Source of the DNA: Acidimicrobiaceae bacterium
Lineage (GTDB): Bacteria; Actinomycetota; Acidimicrobiia; Acidimicrobiales; Ilumatobacteraceae
Assembly: GCA_947447175.1 (NCBI GenBank)
Contig: CANFIM010000001.1
Location: 21,964 to 85,963, forward strand
Length of the DNA: 64,000 nucleotides
Direction of reading: 5' to 3'
The position numbers were made by a program, and so were the translations under genes. The notes beneath the pieces are model-generated. The model worked only from the letters and a program-made list of their open reading frames with translations. It was not told where the DNA came from and did not search any database. This document shows positions 57,848 to 64,000 of the stretch, piece after piece; position 1 is the first letter of the stretch, and the number at the start of each line of letters is the position of its first letter.

Positions 57848-58852
57848 TTAGGCAACTGTAGTGACAAGGCCGGCCGCTTCAGCTAAAAGCTCAAGTGAGC
57901 GAATACGCATTTCACTGTTCTCTGCATGATGCGACGTGATGATTTCATCAGCCTGCGTGGCTTCTTGGAATTCCTTCACAAGTTCCATCACTCGATCTGC
58001 AGTACCCACTGCTGAATACGTGAAGATCTCGTCGATTGATGCTGCCTGAGGTGTGCGCAGGAACGCATCAACTTCTTCATCGGTGAGTTTTGGCATTCCA
58101 GGGCGCTGAAGACGATGGCGTACAAAACCACGGCGACGACGTTCAAACTGTTTGAACGCCGAAGATTCTGTATCTGCTGCAATCACGCCCATCGCCGCCA
58201 TTGCGTAGGGCTTGTCAAGAACAGCTGACGGCGTGAAGCGCTCACGGTAAATACGCAACGCAGTATGAAGATGTTGCGGTGCGAAATGAGATGCAAACGC
58301 AAAGGGCAAACCAAGGATGGCCGCCAGTTGTGCCCCGTACAGTGACGAACCCAAGATGTACAACGGCACATGCGTGCCTTTGCCTGGCATTGCAACAACT
58401 CCTGCGATGCGTGACGTTTCGCCAAGATATGCCTGCAGTTCCAATACGTCTTCTGCGAAATGCTCTGCAGCCATTGGGTCGCGACGCATTGCTCGCACGG
58501 TGACTTGATCAGTTCCTGGCGCGCGACCAATACCTAAGTCAATGCGACCAGGGTGAATAGTTGCGAGCGTGCCGAATTGCTCAGCGATTGTGAGGGGGGA
58601 GTGGTTCGGCAACATGATGCCACCCGAACCCAAGCGAATGGTGCTGGTATGAGCTGCAACATTCGCGATGAGAACAGCTGGCGATGACGAGGCGATGGTT
58701 TCAGAGTTGTGATGCTCTGCGTACCAAATACGCGTGTACCCAAGTCGTTCAGCTGCTTGTGCAACAGCAACGCATCCATCGAAGGTGTCTTTCAGCGTCT
58801 CGCCATCACCAATCGAAGCGAGATCAAGAATGGAAAGTGGAACGGAGATCAT
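57848..58852 (-). CDS. LLM class flavin-dependent oxidoreductase
   Basis: 334 aa luciferase-like TIM barrel. IPL-type N-terminus PLSILDLASIGDGETLKDTF, AERLGYTRIWYAEHHNSETI, RLGSGGIMLPNHSPLTIAEQ and RIDLGIGRAPGTDQVTVRAM are characteristic of the MsnO8/alkanal-monooxygenase-like branch. Uses reduced FMN or F420; which one cannot be told, though cofD and cofE are present. Second gene after the desaturase with ATGA overlap, followed by the NTF2-like gene. Confidence 0.92.
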   Translation of the reverse strand: MISVPLSILDLASIGDGETLKDTFDGCVAVAQAAERLGYTRIWYAEHHNSETIASSSPAVLIANVAAHTSTIRLGSGGIMLPNHSPLTIAEQFGTLATIHPGRIDLGIGRAPGTDQVTVRAMRRDPMAAEHFAEDVLELQAYLGETSRIAGVVAMPGKGTHVPLYILGSSLYGAQLAAILGLPFAFASHFAPQHLHTALRIYRERFTPSAVLDKPYAMAAMGVIAADTESSAFKQFERRRRGFVRHRLQRPGMPKLTDEEVDAFLRTPQAASIDEIFTYSAVGTADRVMELVKEFQEATQADEIITSHHAENSEMRIRSLELLAEAAGLVTTVA

Positions 58853-59910
58853 GCTTTGGCGGCGGCGTATGTCAACCAGGTGCCGGCCTCAAAGTCATAC
58901 AACTTGCAGTTCTTCGTGGAGCGAAGGAACTCACGCAATGAGAGGCGAATGCGGCGAACGGTTTCGGGGTATGCAGCCTCAATCGCATTTGCAGCCGCAG
59001 GCAACTGGTGGAAAGGAATACGTACATCAACATGGTGAGGCACATGCACGAAAATGTTGTGGAACCACAACCAGTTCACAAGGCGAGGAGTCTTCATGAT
59101 GGTGGTGGACTCCATTTGTCCTTTGTATTGGGACCAATCACGTCGTGACCACCAGCGAATCTCCGGCGATACGTGATGCACATACACGGTCCATCCGATG
59201 ATTTGCAGAAACAAAAGGAAGGGGACAACGAATAATTTGATGGGCAACCAAATAGCTGATGCAACACCACCGGTGAGTGCACCAATGACAACCGTTGCGG
59301 CAAGAACAATTGCGATACCGGAGGTCAACGTAATTTTGTCTCGCACTACTGCAGCGCGACGCTTGCCTTCAGGGTTGTAGCGCCACATTTTTTGCCACCA
59401 CACGGTGCGCATGAAATATGCGCCTGAACCAAGCCACGACCATTCAAGGCGATGACGAAGACGTTGCATTGAGTTGTACGTGCGGTACTCCTCAACAGTT
59501 GCGGGGTGCCATACGAAGTCGAAACCTTCGCGAGTTGTATAGCCGTGGTGAATACGGTTGTGTCCAAGATCCCACGCGGCCTCTACGTGAACACTGGGGC
59601 CCATCGAAATTTGAGCAACAATGCGGTTCACTTTTTGCGATGACAGCAGTGCGCCATGAGATGCATCGTGTCCAAGAACAAAGAGCCCCGACACGGCAAG
59701 TCCACCTGCTACCCAGAGCGGCACAATGGCCCACCAAGAATGTGCCATGGCGAGAGCGGCAAGAGTGACGCCGTAGACAATGGTGGCCTTGGTGAGGGCA
59801 CGAACAGCACGCCCGGTGGGGCGTTCGTAGCAGACGGCTGGAATTGATTCGCGAACAGTATTCAGCGAATGGGTGCGGTCTTTGGTGAGCGGGGCAGATT
59901 CAGTCTCGAT
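58849..59910 (-). CDS. Membrane fatty acid desaturase, predicted leaderless AUC start
   Basis: 353 aa if started at ATC 59910. Histidine boxes: GHDASHGALL, HNRIHHGYTT and FVHVPHHVDVRIPFHQL, with several membrane helices between; introduces double bonds using oxygen and a di-iron centre. The frame runs from an in-frame TGA at 59928 with no ATG, GTG or TTG before ATG 59748, yet the upstream part (RESIPAVCYERPTGRAVRAL) looks like a normal desaturase N-terminus. A TAGCCT (59923-59918) stands 7 nt before ATC 59910, the spacing seen at other starts here. Alternatives: CTG 59919, a truncated protein from 59748, or a base error. Confidence 0.85.
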   Translation of the reverse strand: METESAPLTKDRTHSLNTVRESIPAVCYERPTGRAVRALTKATIVYGVTLAALAMAHSWWAIVPLWVAGGLAVSGLFVLGHDASHGALLSSQKVNRIVAQISMGPSVHVEAAWDLGHNRIHHGYTTREGFDFVWHPATVEEYRTYNSMQRLRHRLEWSWLGSGAYFMRTVWWQKMWRYNPEGKRRAAVVRDKITLTSGIAIVLAATVVIGALTGGVASAIWLPIKLFVVPFLLFLQIIGWTVYVHHVSPEIRWWSRRDWSQYKGQMESTTIMKTPRLVNWLWFHNIFVHVPHHVDVRIPFHQLPAAANAIEAAYPETVRRIRLSLREFLRSTKNCKLYDFEAGTWLTYAAAKA

Positions 59911-59917
59911 GGGCTTC

Positions 59918-59923
59918 AGGCTA
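59918..59923 (-). promoter_or_regulatory. -10 box for the desaturase gene
   Basis: TAGCCT on the minus strand, 7 nt before the proposed ATC start 59910. The same hexamer serves the divergent malic enzyme gene (59961-59966, plus). Confidence 0.45.
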
Positions 59924-59960
59924 TTTCATAAATGGCGATGTTTTGGCACTTTCGGTTGCG

Positions 59961-59966
59961 TAGCCT
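59961..59966 (+). promoter_or_regulatory. -10 box for malic enzyme gene
   Basis: TAGCCT, 9 nt before ATG 59976. Confidence 0.45.
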
Positions 59967-59975
59967 TAATGCCTT

Positions 59976-61382
59976 ATGGCCACTATTCCTAACGCCGCCT
60001 TTTCCATCGCGCTTGATTGTCAGCTTGACAACGTGCCCGGCAGCCTTGGCCGCCTCTGCGTCGCCATTGGCGAAGCAGGTGGCAACATTGGTGCTCTCGA
60101 CGGATTCGACGTTCGTGGCCCAGTCCTTCGCCGCAGTCTTGTGGTGCAATGTCGCGATGAAGAGCACCAGCGAGTGGTTGTTGACGCTGTCCATTCGCTT
60201 GATGGCGTCACCTTGCTCGACTGGTGGGACCGTACCTTCCGTATGCATGAAGGCGGCAAAGTAGAAGTAATTACCACTACGCCAGTCAACGACCGCGACG
60301 ATCTTTCAATGGCGTACACCCCAGGTGTTGCACGCGTTTGTACCGCAATTGAAAACGATCCATCACTTTCATACAAGTACACAATTCGTAAAAACACTGT
60401 TGCCATCGTGAGCAACGGCACTGCAGTACTTGGTCTTGGTGATATTGGACCCGAAGGCGCCATGCCAGTAATGGAAGGAAAGGCGCTTCTGTTCAAAGAG
60501 TTCGGTGGAGTTGATGGTTTCCCTGTATGCATCAATGCACGCACAGCCGACGAAGTAGTTGAATTTGTAGAGCGCATTGCTCCAACATTCGGCGGCATCA
60601 ACCTTGAAGACATCAAGGCACCTGAGTGTTTCGAAATTGAAGAGCGTTTGCGCGCCAGCCTCGACATTCCTGTTTTTCACGACGACCAGCACGGCACCGC
60701 AGTGGTGACCCTTGCGGCACTGTGGAACTCATTGAAGATCACCGGCAAGAAGATGGAAGACCTTTCCATCGTTATTGCAGGCATGGGAGCAGCTGGTGTT
60801 GCTATCGGCAAAATCCTTCTCAATGCAGGCGTTGGTGAAATCATCGGTTGTGACCGTATTGGCGCTGTGTATTCAGGCCGCAGTGAAATGAACTCTGCAA
60901 AAGAGTGGTTTGCTAACAACACCAATCAGTCACGGAAAATGGGCTCTATCGCAGATGTTATGAAGGGCACAGACGTGTTCATTGGCGTGAGTGGTCCTGC
61001 TCTCATCACTGCCGCAGAAGTCCGTTCGATGGCGGCGAATCCTTTGGTATTTGCAATGGCAAACCCAGAACCCGAAATTCGCCCCGAGCAGTGCGATGGC
61101 CTTGCCGCTGTTATGGCAACGGGTCGCAGCGACTATCCGAACCAAATCAACAACGTGTTGGCGTTCCCCGGAATCTTCCGCGGTGCTCTCGATGCAAACG
61201 CCACCGATATCACTGAGAACATGAAGTTGGCCGCAGCTATCGCAATCGCAGAATCAGTGACTGATGCGCAGTTGTCGCCAGAGTTTGTGGTTCCATCGGT
61301 GTTCGACAAGACCATCGTGGAAAAGGTTGCCCCTGCAGTGGCAGCCGCAGCCGTCAAAGACGGTGTTATCCGCAAGGCATAA
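59976..61382 (+). CDS. NAD(P)-malic enzyme with N-terminal ACT domain
   Basis: 468 aa. Residues about 8-85 form an ACT-type ligand domain (ALDCQLDNVPGSLGRLCVAI, GEAGGNIGALDGFDV). Then the malic enzyme: SMAYTPGVARVCTAIEND with the catalytic Tyr, GKALLFKEFGGVDGFPVCIN with the Lys, INLEDIKAPECFEIEERLR with metal Glu/Asp, FHDDQHGTAVVTLAALWNSL and the NAD site VIAGMGAAGVAIGKILLNAG. Decarboxylates malate to pyruvate. The ACT domain probably senses an amino acid or metabolite. Confidence 0.93.
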   Translation: MATIPNAAFSIALDCQLDNVPGSLGRLCVAIGEAGGNIGALDGFDVRGPVLRRSLVVQCRDEEHQRVVVDAVHSLDGVTLLDWWDRTFRMHEGGKVEVITTTPVNDRDDLSMAYTPGVARVCTAIENDPSLSYKYTIRKNTVAIVSNGTAVLGLGDIGPEGAMPVMEGKALLFKEFGGVDGFPVCINARTADEVVEFVERIAPTFGGINLEDIKAPECFEIEERLRASLDIPVFHDDQHGTAVVTLAALWNSLKITGKKMEDLSIVIAGMGAAGVAIGKILLNAGVGEIIGCDRIGAVYSGRSEMNSAKEWFANNTNQSRKMGSIADVMKGTDVFIGVSGPALITAAEVRSMAANPLVFAMANPEPEIRPEQCDGLAAVMATGRSDYPNQINNVLAFPGIFRGALDANATDITENMKLAAAIAIAESVTDAQLSPEFVVPSVFDKTIVEKVAPAVAAAAVKDGVIRKA

Positions 61383-61439
61383 CGCTTCACAATTCACCCT
61401 CCATTCACTTTGGGAGTGGGGCACAGATTCCTGACCGCC

Positions 61440-61445
61440 TACTCT
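61440..61445 (+). promoter_or_regulatory. -10 box for the 61454 membrane protein gene
   Basis: TACTCT, 8 nt before ATG 61454; leaderless start. Confidence 0.45.
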
Positions 61446-61453
61446 GAGTACCT

Positions 61454-62302
61454 ATGTACGAATGGTTGTTGCAGTCTCCGTTATTGATCAGGCTTCTTGT
61501 CACAGTTGTCCCTCCATTAGTCATTGTTATTCCGTTGGCTCGTTTTGCACTTCGTAGCAACGGCAAAACCAGAGATGACGACAATGTCATGACCACCGCA
61601 ATGCGGTTTGTGGGGGCGGCGTTCATCTTCATTGGTTCATTTGCCAACGTGACTGCATGGCAGGGCGCAGGAACTGCAAACTCAAATATCAAAACTGAGT
61701 TGGCGTCTTTGTCTGCACTGGCAGAGACAATTCTTGATTACAAGCAAGACGCCACTTTGCAAGACGCCATTTCAAAGATCACCACGTATGTGCAAACTGT
61801 TCACGACACTGAATTGTCAAAGAATGGCATTAAAGGTTTCATGCAAACCTCCGCCGGTTTAAAGCGCACTCAGCGAACAAAGAATGCAGCGTTGGGTGCA
61901 TTACCGAAGATCACTCGTGACTCAGCTGAGCAGCAAGCCCTTGATATTCGAAGCGCTGTCATTGCAATTGAGCAAGCAGACATTGTGAATGACCGAGACC
62001 TCAATCGCATGTTGAAGCAGGTCGACGACTTTCAGTCTGCGCGTCGTAGTCGTCTCTCTGGCACATGGCCGCTTGTTCCCGAAGTTGTGATTTACACATT
62101 CTTAGTAATCACCGTTGCTGCATTGGTACTCATCGGTCGTTACCCCACGGGCCCGAAGAAGGACCTGAAGTGGATGCAGGTGATTGTGTCGGTGGCTGTG
62201 GTGTCGTCGGTGTGGTTCTCGGTGCTCTCCACCCAGGATGTGAGCGTGAAGAGCGGTCGCTTCAATGTGCCGATTGAGGCGTTCCTCAGTCGCTACGGCT
62301 GA
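61454..62302 (+). CDS. Four-helix membrane protein, possibly bestrophin-like (DUF4239 type)
   Basis: 282 aa. Two N-terminal hydrophobic segments (about 9-31 and 51-66), a soluble helical middle of about 135 residues rich in charged residues, then two helices at about 210-228 and 238-257. The 2+2 layout with a long cytoplasmic middle resembles DUF4239 bestrophin-like proteins, but no signature was clear, so function is unknown. It is followed by a hairpin at 62310. Confidence 0.7.
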   Translation: MYEWLLQSPLLIRLLVTVVPPLVIVIPLARFALRSNGKTRDDDNVMTTAMRFVGAAFIFIGSFANVTAWQGAGTANSNIKTELASLSALAETILDYKQDATLQDAISKITTYVQTVHDTELSKNGIKGFMQTSAGLKRTQRTKNAALGALPKITRDSAEQQALDIRSAVIAIEQADIVNDRDLNRMLKQVDDFQSARRSRLSGTWPLVPEVVIYTFLVITVAALVLIGRYPTGPKKDLKWMQVIVSVAVVSSVWFSVLSTQDVSVKSGRFNVPIEAFLSRYG

Positions 62303-62309
62303 TGCGCAC

Positions 62310-62327
62310 GCCGAACTTGCATTCGGC
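62310..62327. terminator. Hairpin between membrane protein gene and tmRNA
   Basis: GCCGAA-CTTGCA-TTCGGC, perfect 6-bp stem, with a weak CTTCTAT tail on the plus strand. It lies between the convergent protein gene and the tmRNA 3' end. Confidence 0.45.
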
Positions 62328-62341
62328 CTTCTATAGATAAA

Positions 62342-62721
62342 TGGTGGAGCTGGGGGGAATCGAACCCCCGTCCATCAGGCGTTATTTACCAGTGATACAA
62401 CCATACCCGTTCTAGTGCTGACGCAACACCACCGACGGGTCGGTTATCTCTTGCGAGATCGCGTGTTGTCTTTCCAACAAGTCACTGGTCTTTCTCAGCG
62501 TCAGCGTTCTTTCTCGCCGTCATCCACCGCTTCTGTTGCCGGGCTGCGATGAACTGGCCCCGTGCGCCATTGCTGGTCACGATGTCTCTCTACAACCTAA
62601 AAATTAGGCGGCGAGAGCGAACTGCTCGTTGGCAATTCTGTTTTTTGCCCCGTTTAACGAATCTGAGCAATTCGGGTTGCACGTGCAAAAAACGAAACTG
62701 CTGTCGAAACCTGTCAGCCCC
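62342..62721 (-). ncRNA. ssrA: Transfer-messenger RNA
   Basis: 380 nt, one-piece tmRNA that rescues stalled ribosomes. The 5' end GGGGCTG (62721-62715) pairs with CAGCTCC before the encoded ACCA at 62342; the T-arm reads GGGGGTTCGATTCCCCC. The tag frame is at 62648-62607 and encodes AKNRIANEQFALAA followed by TAA (62606-62604), ending in the usual A-L-A-A degradation signal. A CCTAA-rich hairpin follows the tag stop. smpB lies just upstream on the same strand. The CCA is encoded in the DNA. Confidence 0.96.
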
Positions 62722-62742
62722 ATTGTTTGGTTGTGTGTTGTC

Positions 62743-62748
62743 AGTGTA
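62743..62748 (-). promoter_or_regulatory. Possible -10 of the tmRNA gene
   Basis: TACACT on the minus strand, 21 nt before the mature tmRNA 5' end, which would fit a precursor trimmed by RNase P. No convincing -35. Confidence 0.35.
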
Positions 62749-62795
62749 CGGCAGGGAAGTGCCAATGAATTCCAAGATTGATACAAGGAATGCGA

Positions 62796-63272
62796 TTAGT
62801 CCATGCCTTTGCGCTGACGACCAAGCGCGCGCTGCATTTCGCGTTGCACATCCTTTTCGGCAATTGCTTGTCGCTTGTCGCCCTTTTTACGACCACGCGC
62901 TAGGGCCAATTCAACTTTTACACGACCATCAATGAGTTTGAGCGCAAGAGGAACAAGAGAAAGACGTTCGCGGGCAATGCGATCGCCGAGCCGTTCGATT
63001 TCATCACGATGCATTAAGAGCTTGCGAGGGCGATCTGGGTCGTGCGCACCCACGCCAACGGCAAATTGGTAGGGAGAGATGTGGACGCCATCTAGCCACA
63101 CTTCGCCATCGAGCACGCGGGCATAGGCATCCACCAACTGCACGGCGCCGGCGCGCAGGCTTTTGACCTCGCTTCCGACCAGCACAATGCCGGCCTCGTA
63201 CACGTCGAGAATCTCGTAATCGTGTCGGGCCTTGCGATTGCTCGCTAGAACGGTGTTGGGGCTCTTTGGCAT
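62796..63272 (-). CDS. smpB: SsrA-binding protein SmpB
   Basis: 158 aa. Binds tmRNA and carries it to stalled ribosomes. NRKARHDYEILDVYEAGIVL, GSEVKSLRAGAVQLVDAYAR, PYQFAVGVGAHDPDRPRKLL and RLGDRIARERLSLVPLALKL, ending ARGRKKGDKRQAIAEKD with the basic tail. ATG 63272 is 9 nt after TACCCT (63287-63282, minus); the frame is open further to 63752. Transcribed toward ssrA, 74 nt away. In many bacteria smpB follows ftsX; here it has moved to ssrA. Confidence 0.97.
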   Translation of the reverse strand: MPKSPNTVLASNRKARHDYEILDVYEAGIVLVGSEVKSLRAGAVQLVDAYARVLDGEVWLDGVHISPYQFAVGVGAHDPDRPRKLLMHRDEIERLGDRIARERLSLVPLALKLIDGRVKVELALARGRKKGDKRQAIAEKDVQREMQRALGRQRKGMD

Positions 63273-63291
63273 GGGGCATGAAGGGTATCGG

Positions 63292-63297
63292 TAGCGT
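63292..63297 (+). promoter_or_regulatory. -10 box for the JAMM peptidase gene
   Basis: TAGCGT, 8 nt before ATG 63306; favours this start over the in-frame GTGs at 63300 and 63303. Confidence 0.45.
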
Positions 63298-63305
63298 GTG
63301 TGGTG

Positions 63306-63719
63306 ATGCCTACACCAGAGATTTCTGTTCCCACCGATGCCTTGGCTGCCATGGCCAAGCACGGTTATGACTGTTTCCCCGAGGAAATGTGCGGCTTGCT
63401 GGTGGGGAATCCTGCAACCAATGAAGTGGTGCGTTTTGTGCCCACCACGAATATTGCCCATAGCGCCAAGGTGTACACCATTGACCCCAAAGAGCATTTG
63501 CGCGCTGAATTGGCTGCCGAAGCTGACGGGTTCGAAATCATCGGATGCGCTCACAGTCATACGCATACTGAGGCATATCCCAGCCCCACCGATGTAGCGC
63601 AGGCCCCAGACCCCGGTTGGCACTACATCATCGTCACTCTCATGCGAGATGCTCCCGAGGCTCGTTCGTATCTCATTGAAGGCGAAACCATCACCGAAGA
63701 GATCATCTCGCCCGTTTGA
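63306..63719 (+). CDS. JAMM/M67-type metallopeptidase (Mec+-like)
   Basis: 137 aa. Complete JAMM motif: CFPEEMCGLLVGN with the Glu and HSHTHTEAYPSPTD (H-x-H-x7-S-x2-D) near residues 87-100. In mycobacteria such a peptidase (Mec) frees cysteine from the sulfur carrier CysO; the next gene here starts a cysteine synthase, which supports that role. Divergent from smpB. Confidence 0.9.
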   Translation: MPTPEISVPTDALAAMAKHGYDCFPEEMCGLLVGNPATNEVVRFVPTTNIAHSAKVYTIDPKEHLRAELAAEADGFEIIGCAHSHTHTEAYPSPTDVAQAPDPGWHYIIVTLMRDAPEARSYLIEGETITEEIISPV

Positions 63720-63745
63720 TTCCCTGTGACCCTTGTAAGTAGGGG

Positions 63746-63774
63746 GTGACACCGCAGATTTAAAGGGTTACAAT
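63746..63774 (+). promoter_or_regulatory. Promoter of the cysteine synthase gene
   Basis: -35 GTGACA (63746-63751), 17-nt spacer and -10 TACAAT (63769-63774), predicting a start near 63781. Unlike most promoters here it gives a leader of about 75 nt. Confidence 0.6.
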
Positions 63775-63787
63775 TCCGACTGGAATT
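63772..63787. promoter_or_regulatory. Palindromic operator over the cysteine synthase -10
   Basis: AATTCC-GACT-GGAATT, perfect inverted repeat overlapping the last bases of the -10 and the predicted start. A repeat of the half-site (TATCGGGAAT) follows. Placement is that of a repressor site; a sulfur- or cysteine-responsive regulator is inferred. Confidence 0.55.
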
Positions 63788-63789
63788 AT

Positions 63790-63840
63790 CGGGAATAGCC
63801 CGACAGTCCTCTGGGTTCTACTCAGGGTCGCCAAAAGGCG
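63790..63840 (+). promoter_or_regulatory. Structured leader of the cysteine synthase mRNA
   Basis: Three small hairpins: CGGG-AATAG-CCCG (63790-63802), CTCTG/CAGGG (about 63810-63827) and CGCC-AAAA-GGCG (63829-63840), the last just before AAAGGAG. Could regulate translation or only protect the mRNA. Confidence 0.4.
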
Positions 63841-63854
63841 TCAAAAGGAGCGAC

Positions 63855-64000
63855 ATGTCAATTGCAGATGTCAAAAGGAATGGTGGGTCCGTGTTCGTGA
63901 TGCAGAGTGCACTCGAACTGATCGGCAATACCCCAATGGTCGACGTCTCCATTTTGTCGCCTAATCCCAAAGTTCGCCTTGTGGCAAAACTGGAAAGCCA
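63855..64000 (+). CDS. Cysteine synthase, N-terminal part (cut by window end)
   Basis: 48 codons seen. SALELIGNTPMVDVSILSPN followed by RLVAKLES matches the start of PLP-dependent cysteine synthases of the CysM type (L-x-x-I-G-N-T-P-M/L-V). ATG 63855 has AGGAG 4 nt upstream and gives 15 residues before an internal ATG at 63900; the family usually starts near that second Met, so both are possible. The JAMM neighbour suggests a CysO-dependent enzyme. Confidence 0.88.
   Translation, partial: MSIADVKRNGGSVFVMQSALELIGNTPMVDVSILSPNPKVRLVAKLES

Noticed and set aside
62342-62420. tRNA gene suggested by acceptor and T-arm sequence
   Set aside because: The T-arm belongs to the tmRNA; there is no anticodon arm at tRNA spacing and the tag frame is present.
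1-64000. Mobile elements, prophage or genomic island
   Set aside because: No transposase, integrase, terminal repeats or tRNA-flanked insertion was seen, and codon use looks even across the window.

Overview
The window is gene-dense chromosomal DNA of an actinobacterium, most likely class Acidimicrobiia (Ilumatobacter-like). This rests on moderate GC, an imuA'-imuB-dnaE2 mutasome behind CGAAC-N4-GTTCG SOS boxes, coenzyme F420 genes (cofD, cofE), small actinobacterial families (DUF3039, DUF3499, DUF4031, DUF5719-like), a large single-chain tmRNA, and many TANNNT -10 boxes placed 6-10 nt before start codons (leaderless mRNAs). The taxonomic call is inference. No transposase, integrase, CRISPR array, rRNA or plain tRNA was seen, and no gap between genes exceeds 300 bases.

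Layout. 1-3.3 kb: partial MOSC protein, RNase HII, acyl-CoA dehydrogenase, NifU-N-like protein. 3.3-9.4 kb: SOS mutagenesis cassette (imuA', imuB, a Nudix gene with its own start signal, dnaE2). 9.4-11.8 kb: second Nudix, DUF3039, DUF4031, RadC-like protein, rhomboid protease. 11.8-28.6 kb: surface-glycan region with GDP-fucose synthase, three GT4 glycosyltransferases, a secreted protein of unknown function, a sugar-nucleotide pyrophosphorylase, an epimerase-like protein without catalytic residues, GDP-mannose dehydratase, a flippase-like protein and a giant GT2 membrane protein with a secreted partner; cofE and cofD sit inside it. 28.6-37.3 kb: ftsH, DUF3499, CPBP protease, GT-C-like membrane protein, phosphomannomutase, Trm112-like protein, ahcY. 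37.3-45.4 kb: YczE-like protein, ComF, TetR regulator, HAD hydrolase, secA, prfB, ftsE, ftsX. 45.4-59.9 kb: acyl-CoA and lipid genes (enoyl-CoA hydratase, menB, biotinyl-carboxyltransferase fusion, two acyl-CoA ligases, MaoC-like protein, amidohydrolase, PAP2 phosphatase, LLM oxidoreductase, desaturase), with a globin and an rRNA/tRNA methyltransferase. 59.9-64 kb: malic enzyme with ACT domain, membrane protein, tmRNA and smpB, JAMM peptidase and the start of a cysteine synthase gene.

How genes work together. Phosphomannomutase, the pyrophosphorylase, GDP-mannose dehydratase and GDP-fucose synthase can form a route from mannose-6-phosphate to GDP-L-fucose, feeding the nearby glycosyltransferases. 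imuA', imuB and dnaE2 form the damage-inducible translesion polymerase. smpB and tmRNA are neighbours, as are ftsE and ftsX. The JAMM peptidase next to cysteine synthase recalls the mycobacterial mec-cysO-cysM sulfur route, but cysO is not between them.

Most notable: the very regular leaderless start architecture, which fixes many start codons and predicts an AUC start for the desaturase; the two SOS boxes with identical geometry to the -10; a palindromic operator over the cysteine synthase promoter; an epimerase-like pseudoenzyme; and a biotin-carrier/carboxyltransferase fusion.
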